Under the pieces are notes generated by a model. That model did not search any database. It saw only the letters and a list, made by a program, of their open reading frames with translations, and had not been told where the DNA came from. Positions 1 to 12,060 of a stretch of 64,000 nucleotides of DNA are shown here, one piece after another (within the stretch, counting starts at the first letter, position 1; the number at the start of each line of letters is the position of its first letter). The position numbers were made by a program, and so were the translations under genes. Source of the stretch: Apteryx mantelli (taxonomy: Eukaryota; Chordata; Aves; Apterygiformes; Apterygidae); assembly GCF_036417845.1 (NCBI RefSeq), contig NC_090011.1, positions 434,001-498,000 on the forward strand. Reading direction: 5' to 3'.

Positions 1-3000
1 CGACAAGAGCTCATGCTGAAGAAGGTGGGACTGTATCCTATCCTTCCCCTCACCTGGGTGGTTTCAACAGTCCTGACACCCCTGTGCCATCAAGTGCCAT
101 TATTCCTCCCAGAACTACACTGCAGTTTACAAATGTGCCACAAACCAGCTTCTCCATAAATTTAGAGAAATAGTAAAGCTGACTCTAGTATGTGAAAGTG
201 TTCAACACTTGCTGGAGCTTCTTTGTTCCTTGCTCCCAGAGTGGAGAGAGCAGACTGCCTGGGCCATTTGCAAGGATTATCCCAATTATTGCACAGCCAT
301 TGGATGATATCTAGCTGAGGGGTAGAACAGACCTGTCCTCTATTTTACTTCACCACATTTTTTCTTAGAAGATGAAGAGAAGGGAGAGAAAAAGTCCAAA
401 ATATGTGGATTGTATCTTGATCTTTCCTAGGCGCCCCATCTTGCCCCTACACACATTAGGAATGACCAGGGCACAAGGCACACCCCTGCCTCCATATTCA
501 GACAGGTTCTCACTCTGTTTCTCAACCTAAAAATGCTTATCCTTCTCTTCTTTTTCTAGCCTCATGGTGTCAGAGTAACAGGACTTGGGACATTCTACAT
601 TAAAAAATGGATGTCTTTTGAAAATGGTGAAGTGCTCAATTTTCGGAGACCTATGTTTTCATTGTCCAGGACTGTTGCACAGATTTGTGAGCTGAAAGAC
701 ACTAACATGGATGTTCCTGGTAAGAAGACCAAATCAAATCTTTTTCCTCCTTAAGTATTTGGGGTTCATGGTAATTGCTGCTTACAAGTGATGGCAGACA
801 CCTCAGATTCCTTCAGAAGGCCCTGAGAACAACCTCAGTTTGAAAAAACAAACAACCCACAAAGCAGCAATGCATAAAAAAGGACCCTTTCTTTTGGTCT
901 AGTTTTTATTAATGCTGCACAAAGTTAGACTTCCTCTCCTGGACCCACTTTAACAACTGGCTTCATGCCAGTCAAATTATACACAACACAATAGACTGTT
1001 GGGATGCCTGCTAGCTGATATAAATTTGTTGGAGCTTTTTATTGTAATGCCATTCCTTACATGGCACCAGACTGTGTAGAGGGCAAGTGGCTACATTCAT
1101 GCTGACCCTTACAGCCACCTTTATCTAGGGAGGTGGGTCAAAGTCAGCTGTAGAGAGCCTTGAACCAGAGATGGAAATGCTAGCTGGTGCAACACCTATC
1201 AGTGGCCAGATTTGCTGTGATTTCTGACCATTGCAGTGGCTGCAGAGTGACATCAATGAGGCCTGTACAGCACTAAGAGTTTGGTCTTGTGTTCAGGGTG
1301 GTTCTTCTCTTTCAAATGACTCCAACTTCTCTGTAATATGAACATCTACTGGGCATCCTTTGGGGACAGGATTCTGGTACCAAAAGCAGAGACATTTGCT
1401 CCACAAGTTTGAGGGTCAATGCGAGTGTCCAGACTCTAATGGGCTGTTGTGCAGTCATTATACTTTGCTTCTTTATCATCTCTGTGTGATGTGGTACAGC
1501 TAAGTCTCCTGAAACCAGGAATGCATGGAGTGTGGACACAGTTACATGGCCTAGCACCCTCCATATTTGTCAGGGAAACTGGCTGCATTCTCCTGACCTT
1601 GTACCGCCATCCTGCACAGTATTCACACTAGATGGCTGAGATTCTTTCTTCCTGTTTCTATGCTGAAGAAATCATTGCTGTGCACTTGGCGCATCAGCTA
1701 GTAGAGTACTTTGAATTTTCTTGGAGAGAAACCTACATCAGCCATTTTAAGGAGCAATACTGTGGGGTTAGACAAAACAGCTCTATACAAACTATTGTGC
1801 TGGAAGTTGCTGGTGCTTTATAGGAGTCTGCTAAAGAGTTATGTTGTTCCTCCTGTTTTTCCAGCTGAAATGAAAAAAGTGGTAGTAAGCTGTGAGAAGA
1901 TATGCTCAGACATCCCTTATTCTCAGGAAATAGTGCAGAGCTGTATGAAGGAGACCTTGCGCTTTTTCTATCACATCATAATGAATAGACAAGACACCGA
2001 CTTTATTTTAAAGGACATTGGCATTCTTGTTATCCAAGAGAAAAAAGTGACAGTGACATTCTGCAAAGATTTTCTACTAAGTCTGAATAAGTCTAGATAT
2101 GTGGTACAACAGTTGCTCAGTGTAAGTTTGTAATTTTTCCAGTGCTACTTAGAATTGGTTTAAAATCCCATCAAAGGACTACGAAACTGAGCCCTCGTGG
2201 CCTGCTATGACCCGCCAAGCCGCTTGGACTAGACACAATCCGCAGCAATGCAAACTCTGTAGGGGTATACAGTAATCCTTTTGCTGTGCAAGGGATAGCC
2301 CTGGAAGGACCTTGCCATAGACAGGAAGAAGGCCAAAGCAGTGGCAGGAGTGGGGACGTGTCACTGGCTTGGTGTCAGTCTAGTTCTCCTCCTGACCTGA
2401 AAGAAAAGAAAGGGCCGCTTGCTGGGTTCCTCCACACTGCAGATGAAGCCACTTGGCTCTTATGAAAGACTTTGGGGAGAAAACCACCTCGGAAGCATTT
2501 GCTTGCAGTTCTGGAGCAGCCAAAGCAAGCAATCTGACTGAAATCACCAGCCAGAAAGCCAGGCTCATAATGCGCCTACCCTTGAGTTTGCCTCCGTTGA
2601 CACTTTCATGAGTAAACAACAGTCTCCTCTCTGAATCTGTTAATTCTTGTCCTTTGAGAAAGGCTGGCAATGTCATTAGCCATTAGAATTTATATGCTGT
2701 GCAGCTTGTTACAACAAGGAGCTAAAACAAGAGCTAAAGCAAGAGCACTTGGTGAGAAGGTTGCTGAGAGGCAGCTAAATTTTGAGCAGTAGAAAAGCCT
2801 CTGTAAGCACTGAGCTCATTTCCCTGGAGTCGTCTCGGATGTGTCTGTCATTGTTGCAGTGCACATGGATGAAGAATTTAATTATATCAAGGAAAGAAGA
2901 AGCTCTTTTTCTCTGATCTATTCTCGCTGTGTCCACTTGTTTCCACAGTAAGCATATTTGCTTCTGCAGCCCTTGTGTGACCAAGCGAGGATTTGCACAG

Positions 3001-6000
3001 GTCATGTTTAGCAGTGCTGTCTGCTTTTGAAAACTGTGGACTTTCACATAACTTTAAAATATTGTAACGACCCCAATACTAATGTAGGCCACAAAGAGGA
3101 TGTTGCCTTTCTGCAGACTAGTGCCTTCTTCTTTTTTCAGGCTCCAGGCTGTGACAGCACATGAAAAAACAGCTGACAAATATCCCCCAGAAGAATTTGC
3201 GAAGCCCAAAGAAGAAAAGAAGCCACAACTACAGACTGAAAGTAACCAGAAAGGAAATGAAAGTGCTGATTCCTGATAGAGGTTTGAACGCTTTCCTTTT
3301 TTTCGTTACTGGTGGGTGCTGAGAGCCCAGGTTACCATGGGATGTGTGGGATAGTAGAATGCACCTTCCATGACTCTATCTGCCCATCACCAAAAGTCTC
3401 AAGGGACTCACTTTGGAACAAGATCCCAGGAGAGCCCGGCACCACAAACTGCGGTTGATAGTGCTGAGGTAGGTTTTGCCCCTGCACTCTTTTCCCTGGA
3501 GTTTAACTCTTTCATTTCAGCAGTCTGTTTGTGCAGAAGGGAGTCAAAATTTGGGGAAGTCCATGAGCACTGGGAATAACAAACTCTGCCGGGAGTTGTG
3601 GTAGATGGGGGTGTTGACACGTCTCTTGGAATCAGTGTGTTGTAATTTGGTGAGAAAGATCACGTAGAGGACAAGTGTACAAAGGATGCCAAGCTGTGCC
3701 AAGACTTCGTTTCTCTTTTGAAGCTGGGAAGTCCAGCTCTTCTTCCTTAATCCCTCGTGAACATCATAGAAATGATGGGTTTGGGTTGAATATGCCATGA
3801 GAGCAAATTTAGGTACAAAGACATAGATACAGCTCCAAGAATTTCTTCCCCCAAAAGACTTGTCGGGCAGCAACATCTAACTCCACCCCCAAAAGCTGCT
3901 GTTCAGAGGACGGACTAGCTGAACCAGGAGAAAACTCACACCAGAGGAAATAATGCAGCACTGTGGACGGTAAGGGTTGCACAGGACCTGGTGTCAGGAA
4001 GGGCTGAAGATCTCCCAGAAAACAGGTGTCCCAGGGAATCACAACGATGCCTCAAACAGCTTGTATCATGGCAGAGCAGATCTGCACCTCCTGTTCTGAG
4101 AGGTGTTCTCATGTCATCCTTGCAGGGCATCTTCTTCACAAGTTCTGCATTTTGCGGGAGAGCCTTTCTCCTCAGAGACTAGCCAGGGCTGGGACGAAGG
4201 AAGAAGCAGAGGAGAAAACCAAGGGAAAAGAGCCTCCCACCAGGTGAGACACTTAGCGGAACAGACTAGTATGGCTCCAAGCTCTGGTGCTTGTGTAAGA
4301 TGTTTATAGGATCGTAGAATAACTTAGGTTGGAAGGGTCCTCAGGAGGTCTCTAGTCCAAGCTGCTAACTGGTAACTAAATGCTGGTCATTATCCCAGAA
4401 GCTGAGAGTCCTGCTCTCATTTCCTTTAGATTTCAGGGAGCCTGGTCTGTGTTTGGCGAGAGCAGTGTTCAGGGTCTGTGAACACTCTGTGAGAGAGAGG
4501 AAGGGTTCAGATGCTCTCTAGGAGCTTCCAGAGAGTGCAAGGGCATGCCGGAGCTGTGTTCAAGCCCCAGGCTTGTTCCTGGAGGAGCTGCCTGAGAGCT
4601 GGTTAACCACATAGGAGCTCTTTGCTTCACTGGGGAGGATGCTGCTTTATGGGGAAAGTGAAATGCGGATCACCCTGTCCCGAGGAGGCCGAGCAGCTGT
4701 TTGTTCACATTTTATTTAGTTCCCTGGGAGCCTCTTCTTTTATACTACAGCCTGTGATTGTGGCCAGCACAGAAGAAGGGCCTGAGGTAGCTAGAGTGGC
4801 GGGATTGTTCTTCTCACTAGACCGCTTTCTGTGCTTGACACTGCTCCCCACTAACAATCCATTTTCCATCGCCAAATACACAGCACTTGGGACTGCTTCA
4901 CAGTAGTCAATGTATCAGCCAGGAGGGAGATAGTGGTGTCTCCAGGCGCTTGTCCGTGCACCTGACACAGTTCCTGCTGGGTGTCCTGAGCTCTCAATAT
5001 TGTGTCCTGGTGCCACATCTGAGTGCTAGAGCGTGGTGTTATCCCTGTCTCTGTTGATGGGAAGACAAGCAGGTGAAGAGACCTCATTCTCCTGCGGAAG
5101 CACCTGCTGCTGCAAAAGCAAGCACACCCCTTTTGAGCACAGGCTGGAGAAGAAGCTCCTCCTGCACTCATACCAGCTCATCCTGGTGTGTATTTTTAGA
5201 GAGCTCCCACGATGTCCAGGCATAGAAGGAAGGGAACACAAAGAAACGCCTTTTGGGAGGCTCCAAATGCCATTCCCTGTTTCTGAAGATCATAGAAGGG
5301 CAGGACAGGTACCGGATATAAATTGAATTATTGTGTCATTTTTAATTGTAGAAAATCACATAGAGATATTGTATGAAAAATATGTACCTGAAGAATGTAT
5401 GGATATTGATTCTGAAAAGATCCCTTATTCTTTACTCATTTTGATATTAAATTGTCTGTTTCAGCTATTTAAAAAATGTAAGTTTCTTTGTATCTTCACA
5501 ATCACTTGTTCAGATCAATATTTTCATGAAACACACAAAAACTTTTTTTGTACATTATCTCAGAAAGGTACCTTTAGTTTTTTTATGAAGGATAGCCGTT
5601 TTCTCCTTAGCTCATTGATGAGTTAGTTCATTGGCCATAACAGAAGGGCTTTCTGTTTGCATCCATAAGAACTTAGGAACAAAACAGCGCTGACAGAAAC
5701 CCTCCAGACAAGGGGGAGAAGAGAGGGTGAGGAACATTATTAAAAGAAAATAATAATAAAGCAAGTGAGACTAACTGCTGCTATTGCATTTCTGTGGTCC
5801 TATAGGAAACATACCCCATGTTTAGGATGAGAGACCTACAGAAACTTCAGGCATCCATGACTAATGAGAAGGAGAAAGAAGAGAAGAGAAAAAGAGGAAG
5901 GGTTAAATTGCCAGAACTGGCAGAACAGCGAGCTAGGAGAGAAAGGGATGAGATGTGGAGGGCCCAGGTACTGAGGCACTTTAAAACATCCGGAACAGTA

Positions 6001-7500
6001 GCATTGTTCTCACTGCGGGGAGCCGAGTTGTGATGGTTTCCAGGCCACAGCAGTATTGCTACCTACAGAAAGTGGGGCAGGTAGCTGTTGTTTTCATTCT
6101 TGACGGCTCATTGCTATGGGGGAGAAATTGCCAGGGGAAACTGAGGGACAAAGGCAGCAGCCTACCACAGTGAGGGCATAAATGCGCGGTCCGTTCCTTG
6201 AAATGAGGCCTCCTTTGCCTATGCAGCTGCAGTGGAGCTTGAGCAGGAGCTCTCCTGGTCAAATGGCTTGAGCCAGCTCCACCCAACAGCCTGGAGGGGG
6301 AGGGCTCCTGGAGCAGCTTTTCTTTACTGTCTCTATATTAGCATGATCAGTAAGAGCAGTGTTCATAGGAAAACATATTTTGGCAAATCCAGCTTCTTAA
6401 CTGAAGTATTTGGACCTACTCCCAAGCACACTGGCATGAAGAATTCTTTCCATTGGCTTCAGTGGTCAGGAGATGAAGTGTTTCATGTTCCCTTTGTTGG
6501 AAAGGAAGAGTTTAGGGCTGAGCGTCCTGAGCATGGCAGTACAATCACTAGATATCTTCAAGGCTGTTGAGGGCTATTCCCACTGTTCACACTGCAAGCC
6601 AATACGCACTACAGTTCTTTTCCTTGCATAATAGGTGAAACCTTTGGTAAAAAATTTGTATCAACAAAAAGATTTTGCCTTTAATATGGGGACTGCTGAG
6701 ATGAAGAGAAAGGCTATTGAAGAGAGGAGAGAACGTTTGGTAAGACTGTGTTTTAAAAAGAAAAAGTAATTTCCACCCTGGGAACTTCTTTGTCAAAGCT
6801 CTGGCTGACGTTTCTTTCCAGAAGGGTCTAGACCAGACCAAGGAACCGCAGGAACAGTTTCTCAGTTCTGGCCAAGAGAAGACACAGTGTTATTCATTTG
6901 CCATTGCTAGGCTGTCCACTGTGGGGGAAGCAGCAAGTGGGACAGGGAGCACAGATGCCCAGAGCAAAACCTGAGCTCAGAATGGGTCAGGAGGATCATT
7001 TGGTCTGACCTGCTGAACCTCTACAGCAGGATTCATTTAATAGATCCTGCTCAGCAAATGACAATCACCTGCCCTCACTGATGCAGCTTCACTGATGATT
7101 ATTCTACCTCATTCTGAGGTAGAGGTTTCCCACTTAGTGAAACCCTGGTCAGACTTTGCCCTCACCCTGAGGGCATACTGAGGTGATACTTCTGGTTCTC
7201 TTTCCCCCATTAAGTGTCCCTGCCAGACGTACTCTGTGGTTTCTGTGTTAGGGAAACAGCCCCATATATTTGCAGCGTTGTTTGAGACGGGTCTCTCTTT
7301 TTTTGCAGAAATCTTATCTGTTACATATTAAGACTCACAGTCCTACATCAGTATATCTCCAGCGAATGAGGTACAGCAAAGAACTGAGGGAGAAAATGAA
7401 GGAGGGGCTGGAAAAGACCCCAGAGGATAATAGCTCTGGAGTGGAGGAATCTTTAGAAGATGAAGGGAAAGTTCATGACCTGGCAGTGCTTATACAAATC
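1..7500 (+). CDS. CCDC81-like HU-domain gene, copy A (5' end outside window)
   Basis: Spliced gene of the CCDC81 family: two HU (bacterial DNA-binding fold) domains, then coiled coil. Exons read: 1-24 (end of the first HU half, RQELMLKK, donor GTGGGA), 560-719 (HU1 arm, motif GVRVTGLGTF), 1865-2121 (HU2), 3141-3164 or longer, 4126-4243 (uncertain), 5806-5967 (charged coiled coil), 6635-6739 (FAFNMGTAEMKRK, matching the NAAYNLGVAEAIRN block of human CCDC81), and 7309-7500 (KSYLL...SPTSVYLQRMRYSKEL, matching the following human KSFLF...SPALNALKQEEYSRSL block). Read in phase, the 3141 exon stops at TGA 3162-3164 after a few residues, giving an HU-HU-only protein. If the 3141 and 4126 exons are skipped, all remaining junctions are phase 0 and the frame stays open to 7500. 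Family assignment is strong. Which isoform is real, and whether the gene is functional, is not settled. Confidence 0.7.
3141..3276 (+). other. Exon with shared premature stop (A), mirrored at 18270-18135 (B)
   Basis: Follows a good acceptor (cttttttcag). In phase with HU2 it reads APGCDST then TGA; APGCDST aligns with RPDTVDS just after HU2 in human CCDC81, so this is the expected frame. A second frame is open for about 45 codons (polar, Lys/Glu-rich, ending at TGA 3274-3276), but no phase 1 donor supplies it. Both arms are the same here, so the stop is shared. Confidence 0.5.
4126..4243 (+). other. Possible polar linker exon of copy A (mirror 17285-17168)
   Basis: Acceptor tcatccttgcag and donor CAG|GTGAGA bracket 118 bases. 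The frame that ends in phase 0, as the next exon needs, is open and polar (Ser/Glu/Gly-rich). An overlapping frame holds a CTSC motif recalling the Cys-x-x-Cys of CCDC81 (MCYVC), but it ends out of phase with the coil exon. Exon status is uncertain. Confidence 0.35.
4309..4380 (-). mobile_element. CR1 LINE 3'-end fragment in arm A (mirror 17031-17102)
   Basis: Starts with ggatcgtagaataacttagg and continues through ggttggaagggtcctcagg, the degenerate 3' terminus of avian CR1 elements in reverse orientation. The same fragment sits at the mirror position in arm B, so it predates the duplication or was copied by conversion. Confidence 0.75.
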
Positions 7501-10212
7501 GTAAGCATGCATAGCTTCCACTGAGGCCTTGAAATGTTTAGAGGCAGTGACCTCATTGCAAGGTTAAGGATCCTAATCCCTGAGCCACGAGGCTGCATAC
7601 AGCATGCTCCAGTTTCTCACAACATGGGAATTAACTGGGTTAGACACTGATTCCAGTCACCTCTTGGCAACCCAAAGCACATGGCTAAAACTCATCCCGA
7701 GCTGAAGGGGCTGTGGGTAGAAATGGGACCATGTGTGCAGGGGCTGGGGGAAGTCAGAGGCAGGAAGGTCTCAGCCAGAGTGTGGGAGAGTGCTGTTGTA
7801 ACTGTATGCCACAATGAGTATTCCAACTGTGGAGGAGGAGGAGAGTCCAAAGCTTGGCTGTCAAAACTGCAAAAGAGAACTGACAAGAAATTAATTGAGG
7901 AGAATCAGATTGTCCTGCAAACACGGCTGGGGCTTCCCCCTATCCTGCAGTGTCCACAGCCAGCAGTGCCTAGGGAAAGAGGGTCTTTTCCTGACACCAT
8001 TTGTGCAATAGCAGCAGGCTTTTATGCCTGACTTTGAGTCAGACATCCCCTTCATTCAAGGGGGAGTTGTTGGGAATAAGGTCTAGGAATGAGATCTAAC
8101 TATGGGATGTAAAAGTATTATGTGGATGAAGACCAAAGGAATCATCAGATGTTTGGCTCTCGATTTTCTAGCCAAAGAGTTTGTTGTTCCTCTCGAGGAA
8201 TATCTTAGTTAAGAGATTTTTGTCCTGAGGTATTTTTCAATACTTGTTTGTTCAGTCATCTCAGCCCCTGCCATACTTAGCCCCAGGCTGATTAATTGCC
8301 TAGATTACCTTGTTTGGACACAAGAGGTCCACAGAGCACCACAAATGCCACTAAATTCAGGAGCAGCTCCAATAACATATGGACTGAAATAGGCCTGCAA
8401 TATTTCTTTGCCTTTCTGCATGTATGTAAAACTTACTGCGTTTCTTTCTAATCTTTTAGCGCTGCGGAGAAAATCCACCTCTGTGACTGGAGTGAAATGC
8501 ACTCAAGGTTGCATGCTCTGCACTTGCACTGAAAATTTCATTATCGGCAACATCACACCTTCTCTGCAGATCAAAGAGAATTCACTGTCCAATTAATGTT
8601 TCAACACTCTTACTCACAATACAAACATTCTTATTAGTCCAATTACTGGAATTTTGGTGTTACAGCTCAAATCAAGCTGATGTCAGTTCAAACTCAGATA
8701 AGGCTGGGCAAGTCCTCAACCTGGTTTTGTTGATCATGGCTATAAAGCTGAGGCCTTCTGCTGTCATTCTGGATCACAGCACAGAAAAACCTTCCACTTC
8801 ATGTGTTCTGCCTTGCAAAGGAATTCATTCTTTGAATTTCTGCAGGCAGTCATACACCTCAAGATCTGTTTATCACCATTCAGCAACAATTAAGTTTTTC
8901 AGGCTTCCAAATTGGTGTGATACATTCCTTCATGTGGTGTTAAATGTGCAAATAACAATGTGTGAGCTTTGGAAGACTAGGGAAAGGACAGCTCAGAAGA
9001 CGGTTTGAGTTTCAGTCCCAATTCCAGGACGGCTTTCTCTCATGTGATGAGGGGTCTCTCCAGGGTGTGTGTATGAATGTCCTTGATGTGCTAGAGTGCT
9101 GGGCCTTTGGCTCTGTGAAGGAAAGAATGTGGATCCCAAGCGCCAGAGGTAGGATCTGGACACCAAGCTGCTTCCCTCCATCAGTGCTGGGCACTCAGAG
9201 GAGCTGAGCTGTAGGTCAGTGCATCACCTCTTGCAGGGGAGAAGCAGAGTATATCAGCTGGGACTTTGCAACTCCTGACCACTCCTGTACCCAGGCCAGC
9301 CTTGCTGGTGTATCCAGAGGTGTGCAGGCATCACCTTGTGCATAGGGAAAAACCAAATCAAACAATGCAACCTCCTCAGGTGATAGGGGAAGGAGAGTTT
9401 CGGGGGGACACTTTTGGGCTTAGGTACCATCATTCTGCCAAAGCTGTGCTCCTGACTTTTGTCACATACCTCCTGGTCAGAAATGACAGGGTGTCTTTGG
9501 GGGATGGCTGCCACTTTTTAGTACAGTCCTGAGTCTTCTCACTGAAGACTACTCATACCAGGACTGCAACTGCTCTGGCGTGAGCTCAAAGAAAAGTCAC
9601 CTGCTTCTCTGACCTGCTTGTTCTCCTCCATCCTTTGACCCAAACAAGTTTACGTGTGTCTCTGAAAAAAGTATCTCTTTCTGTGTGAAATCCATCCCAT
9701 GGGATGGCAACAGGGCCTCTGTTGATCCATAAATTCTCCAACCCTGCCCTTAATGCCCTGAGACATTCAACTTCTGTCACGTGTGACACTATATGATACT
9801 GCACTTCAGGTCATGCCCCATAGTGTCCTAGTGAGACAGACTTACAGGCCAGTGGGGAGAGCTGGATGTCCACACATGCTCCTGCCTGATCTGGAGTCAC
9901 TCACACACTGGCAGCTTTTACTCCACATGGGTTTTGAAGTGCCTCTGCAGCCAGGAAATCTTTCCCCATGCTTATTGTGCATGGGGTCTGTGGAGCCAAT
10001 CAGAGATTGTAGCTTGGATTCAAAATGTGCAAGACTAAAATCTTTCTGGCTGGAATAACAGGATCAGGGCTATGAATGGCAGGGCTCCTTCTGGTGCAGC
10101 CCTCATGTGGGAATAGATCTTACTGACTTTGGATGCTTGTTTCCCAATCCTTCAGACTAGCCCGAGCTCATCCTTCTCCTAGGAGAGTGGCAGGAGGGAA
10201 TTTCTTATCTTG
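7501..10212. other. Spacer, left part: no recognisable gene
   Basis: Short frames only. A charged stretch around 7840-7920 (reading AWLSKLQKRTDKKLIEE) looks coiled-coil-like and could be a decayed CCDC81-type exon, but has no convincing splice sites. The remainder to 10212 gives nothing I recognise. Confidence 0.4.
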
Positions 10213-12060
10213 GAATCACAGAATTGCTGAGGTTGGAAGGGATCTCTGGAGATCAGCTAGTCCAACCCCCCCTGATCAAAGCAGGGGCACATAGAACAGG
10301 TTGCTCAGTACCATGCCCAGTCAGGTTTTGATTATCTCCAAGGATGGAGACTCCACAACCTTTCTGGGCAACCTGTTCCAGTGCTCAGTCACCCTCATAG
10401 TCAAAAAGTTTTTTCTTACATTGAAGTGGAGTTTCCTGTATTTCAGATAGTGACCAATCCATCTTGTCCTGTCAGTGGATATCACTGAGAAGAGTCTGGC
10501 TCCCCCTTCTTTGCTTCTCCCCATCAGGTATTTATACACATTGGTAAGATCCCCCTTGAGCCTTCTCTTCTCCAGGCTAAACAATCCTAGCTCTTTCAGC
10601 CTCTCCTCATATGAGAGATGCTCCAGCCCCTTAACCATCTTTGTGGCCTTTTGCTGGACTTGCTTCAGTAGATCCATGTCTCCCTTGTACTGGGGAGCCC
10701 AGACCTGGACACAGCAGTCCCGATGTGGCCTGACAAGTGCTGAGTAGAGGGGAAGGGTCATCTCACCTGCCAGTGATGCTCCCCCTTATGCAGCCCAGGA
10801 TGCTGTTGGCCATCTGCCACAAGGGCACATTTGTGGCTCACATTCAGCTTGTCCATCAGGACCCTCAGGTCCTTCTCTGCAAAGCTGTTTTTTCAACCAG
10901 TCACCCCCAGTGGGTACTGGTGCATGGGGTTATTCCTCCCCAGGTGCAGGATTTTGCACTTCCCTTGATCAAACTTCATGAAGTTCCTTTCTGCCCATTT
11001 CTCCAGCCTGACAAGGTCCTTCTGAATGGCAGAGCAATCCTCTGGTGTATCAGCCACTGTTCCCAATTTTGTATCATCTGCAAACTCACTGAGGGAGCAC
11101 TCTGTCCTATCGTCCAGGTCATTAATAAAGATGTTAAACAGTATTACACAGAATCACAGAATGGTTGAGGTTGGAAGGGACCTCTGGAGATCATCTAGTC
11201 TAACCCCCCTGCTCAAGCAGGGTGACAGTGTAGTCCCCTGAAGTACGCCATTAGTGACTGGCCTACAGCTGGACTTCATGCTGCTAATCCCAGCCCCCTC
11301 TGAGCCCTGCAGCTCAGCCAGTTTTCCATTCACCTCGCTGTCCGTTTATCCAGTCTGTACTGCATCAGTCTGCCACTGAGGATGTTACCAGAGACGGTGT
11401 AAAAAGCCTTACTAAAGTCAAGGTAGACAACATCCACTGTTCTCCTCTCATGCACTGAGCTAGTGATCTTGTCATAGAAGGCTATCAGGTTGGTTGAACA
11501 CGATTTCCTCTTCCTATATCCCTGCTGACTACTCTCGATCACCTTCTTGTCCTTAGTATGTTTGAAAATAGCTTCCATGTGGATTTACTCCCTCACCATC
11601 CCATGAATCAAGGTGAGGCTGACAGGCCTGTTGTTCCCTGGATCCTCTTGCTTGCCTTTCTTAAAGACAGGAGTGACATTTGCTTTCTTCCAGTCCTCAG
11701 GAACCTCCCCTGATTGCCATGACCTTTCAAAGATAATCGAGTGGCCTCACAGTGACATCAGTCAGCTCCCTCAGCACTTGTGGGTGCATCCCATTAGATC
11801 CCATAGGCTTGTGCATGTCCAAGTTTTTGAATGTTCCCTGACCTGATCCTCCTTTACCAAGGGTAAGTCTTCCTTGCTCTGGACTTTCCCGCTGGTCTCA
11901 GGCACCTGGGATTCCTGAAGGCTGGTCTTACCAGTAAAGACTGAAGCAAAAAAGGCATACAGTACCTCAGCCTTTTCCATGTCCCCTGTCATCAGGTGCC
12001 CTATCCCATTCAGCAGTGGGCTCACATTTCCCTGTGTCTTTTGCTGCTGATATACCTATT
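10213..12060 (-). mobile_element. CR1 LINE, 5'-truncated, decayed
   Basis: The minus strand encodes pieces of the CR1 ORF2 reverse transcriptase: YLDFSKAFYTVS at about 11430-11380 and the carboxy-terminal block [19 protein letters not shown] at about 10755-10700. It ends at 10213 with the typical CR1 3' tail (tggaatcacagaattgctga). The upstream part (11771-12025) matches the pre-RT region (YAFFASVFTGKTS). Frameshifts split the ORF into at least three pieces, so the element is dead. The 5' limit is approximate. Confidence 0.88.
11147..11232 (-). mobile_element. Second CR1 3'-end nested inside the first
   Basis: The host CR1 reads ...gatgttaaacagtatt, is interrupted by cagaatcacagaatggttga through ctgctcaagcagggtgacag, then resumes at tcccctgaagtacgcc, where an intact CR1 would be continuous. 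A short, 5'-truncated second CR1 therefore inserted into the older element in the same orientation. Confidence 0.75.

Larger units (their letters stand above)
2185..7287 (+). repeat. Near-identical inverted repeat, arm A
   Basis: Pairs with 14124-19226 in reverse complement by the rule x -> 21411-x, with no indel at any point I compared. I noticed only two substitutions: 2232/19179 (g versus c after complementing) and 5161/16250. Outside the tract the arms remain homologous but differ often: near 2179, 2184 and 2162 on one side, and from 7288 on the other. It contains copy A exons from 3141 to 6739 with their introns. Confidence 0.93.

Noticed and set aside
2380-6570. Many 60-110 codon frames inside the arms on both strands
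   Set aside because: They lie in introns, occur identically in both arms only because the arms are identical, and lack domains.
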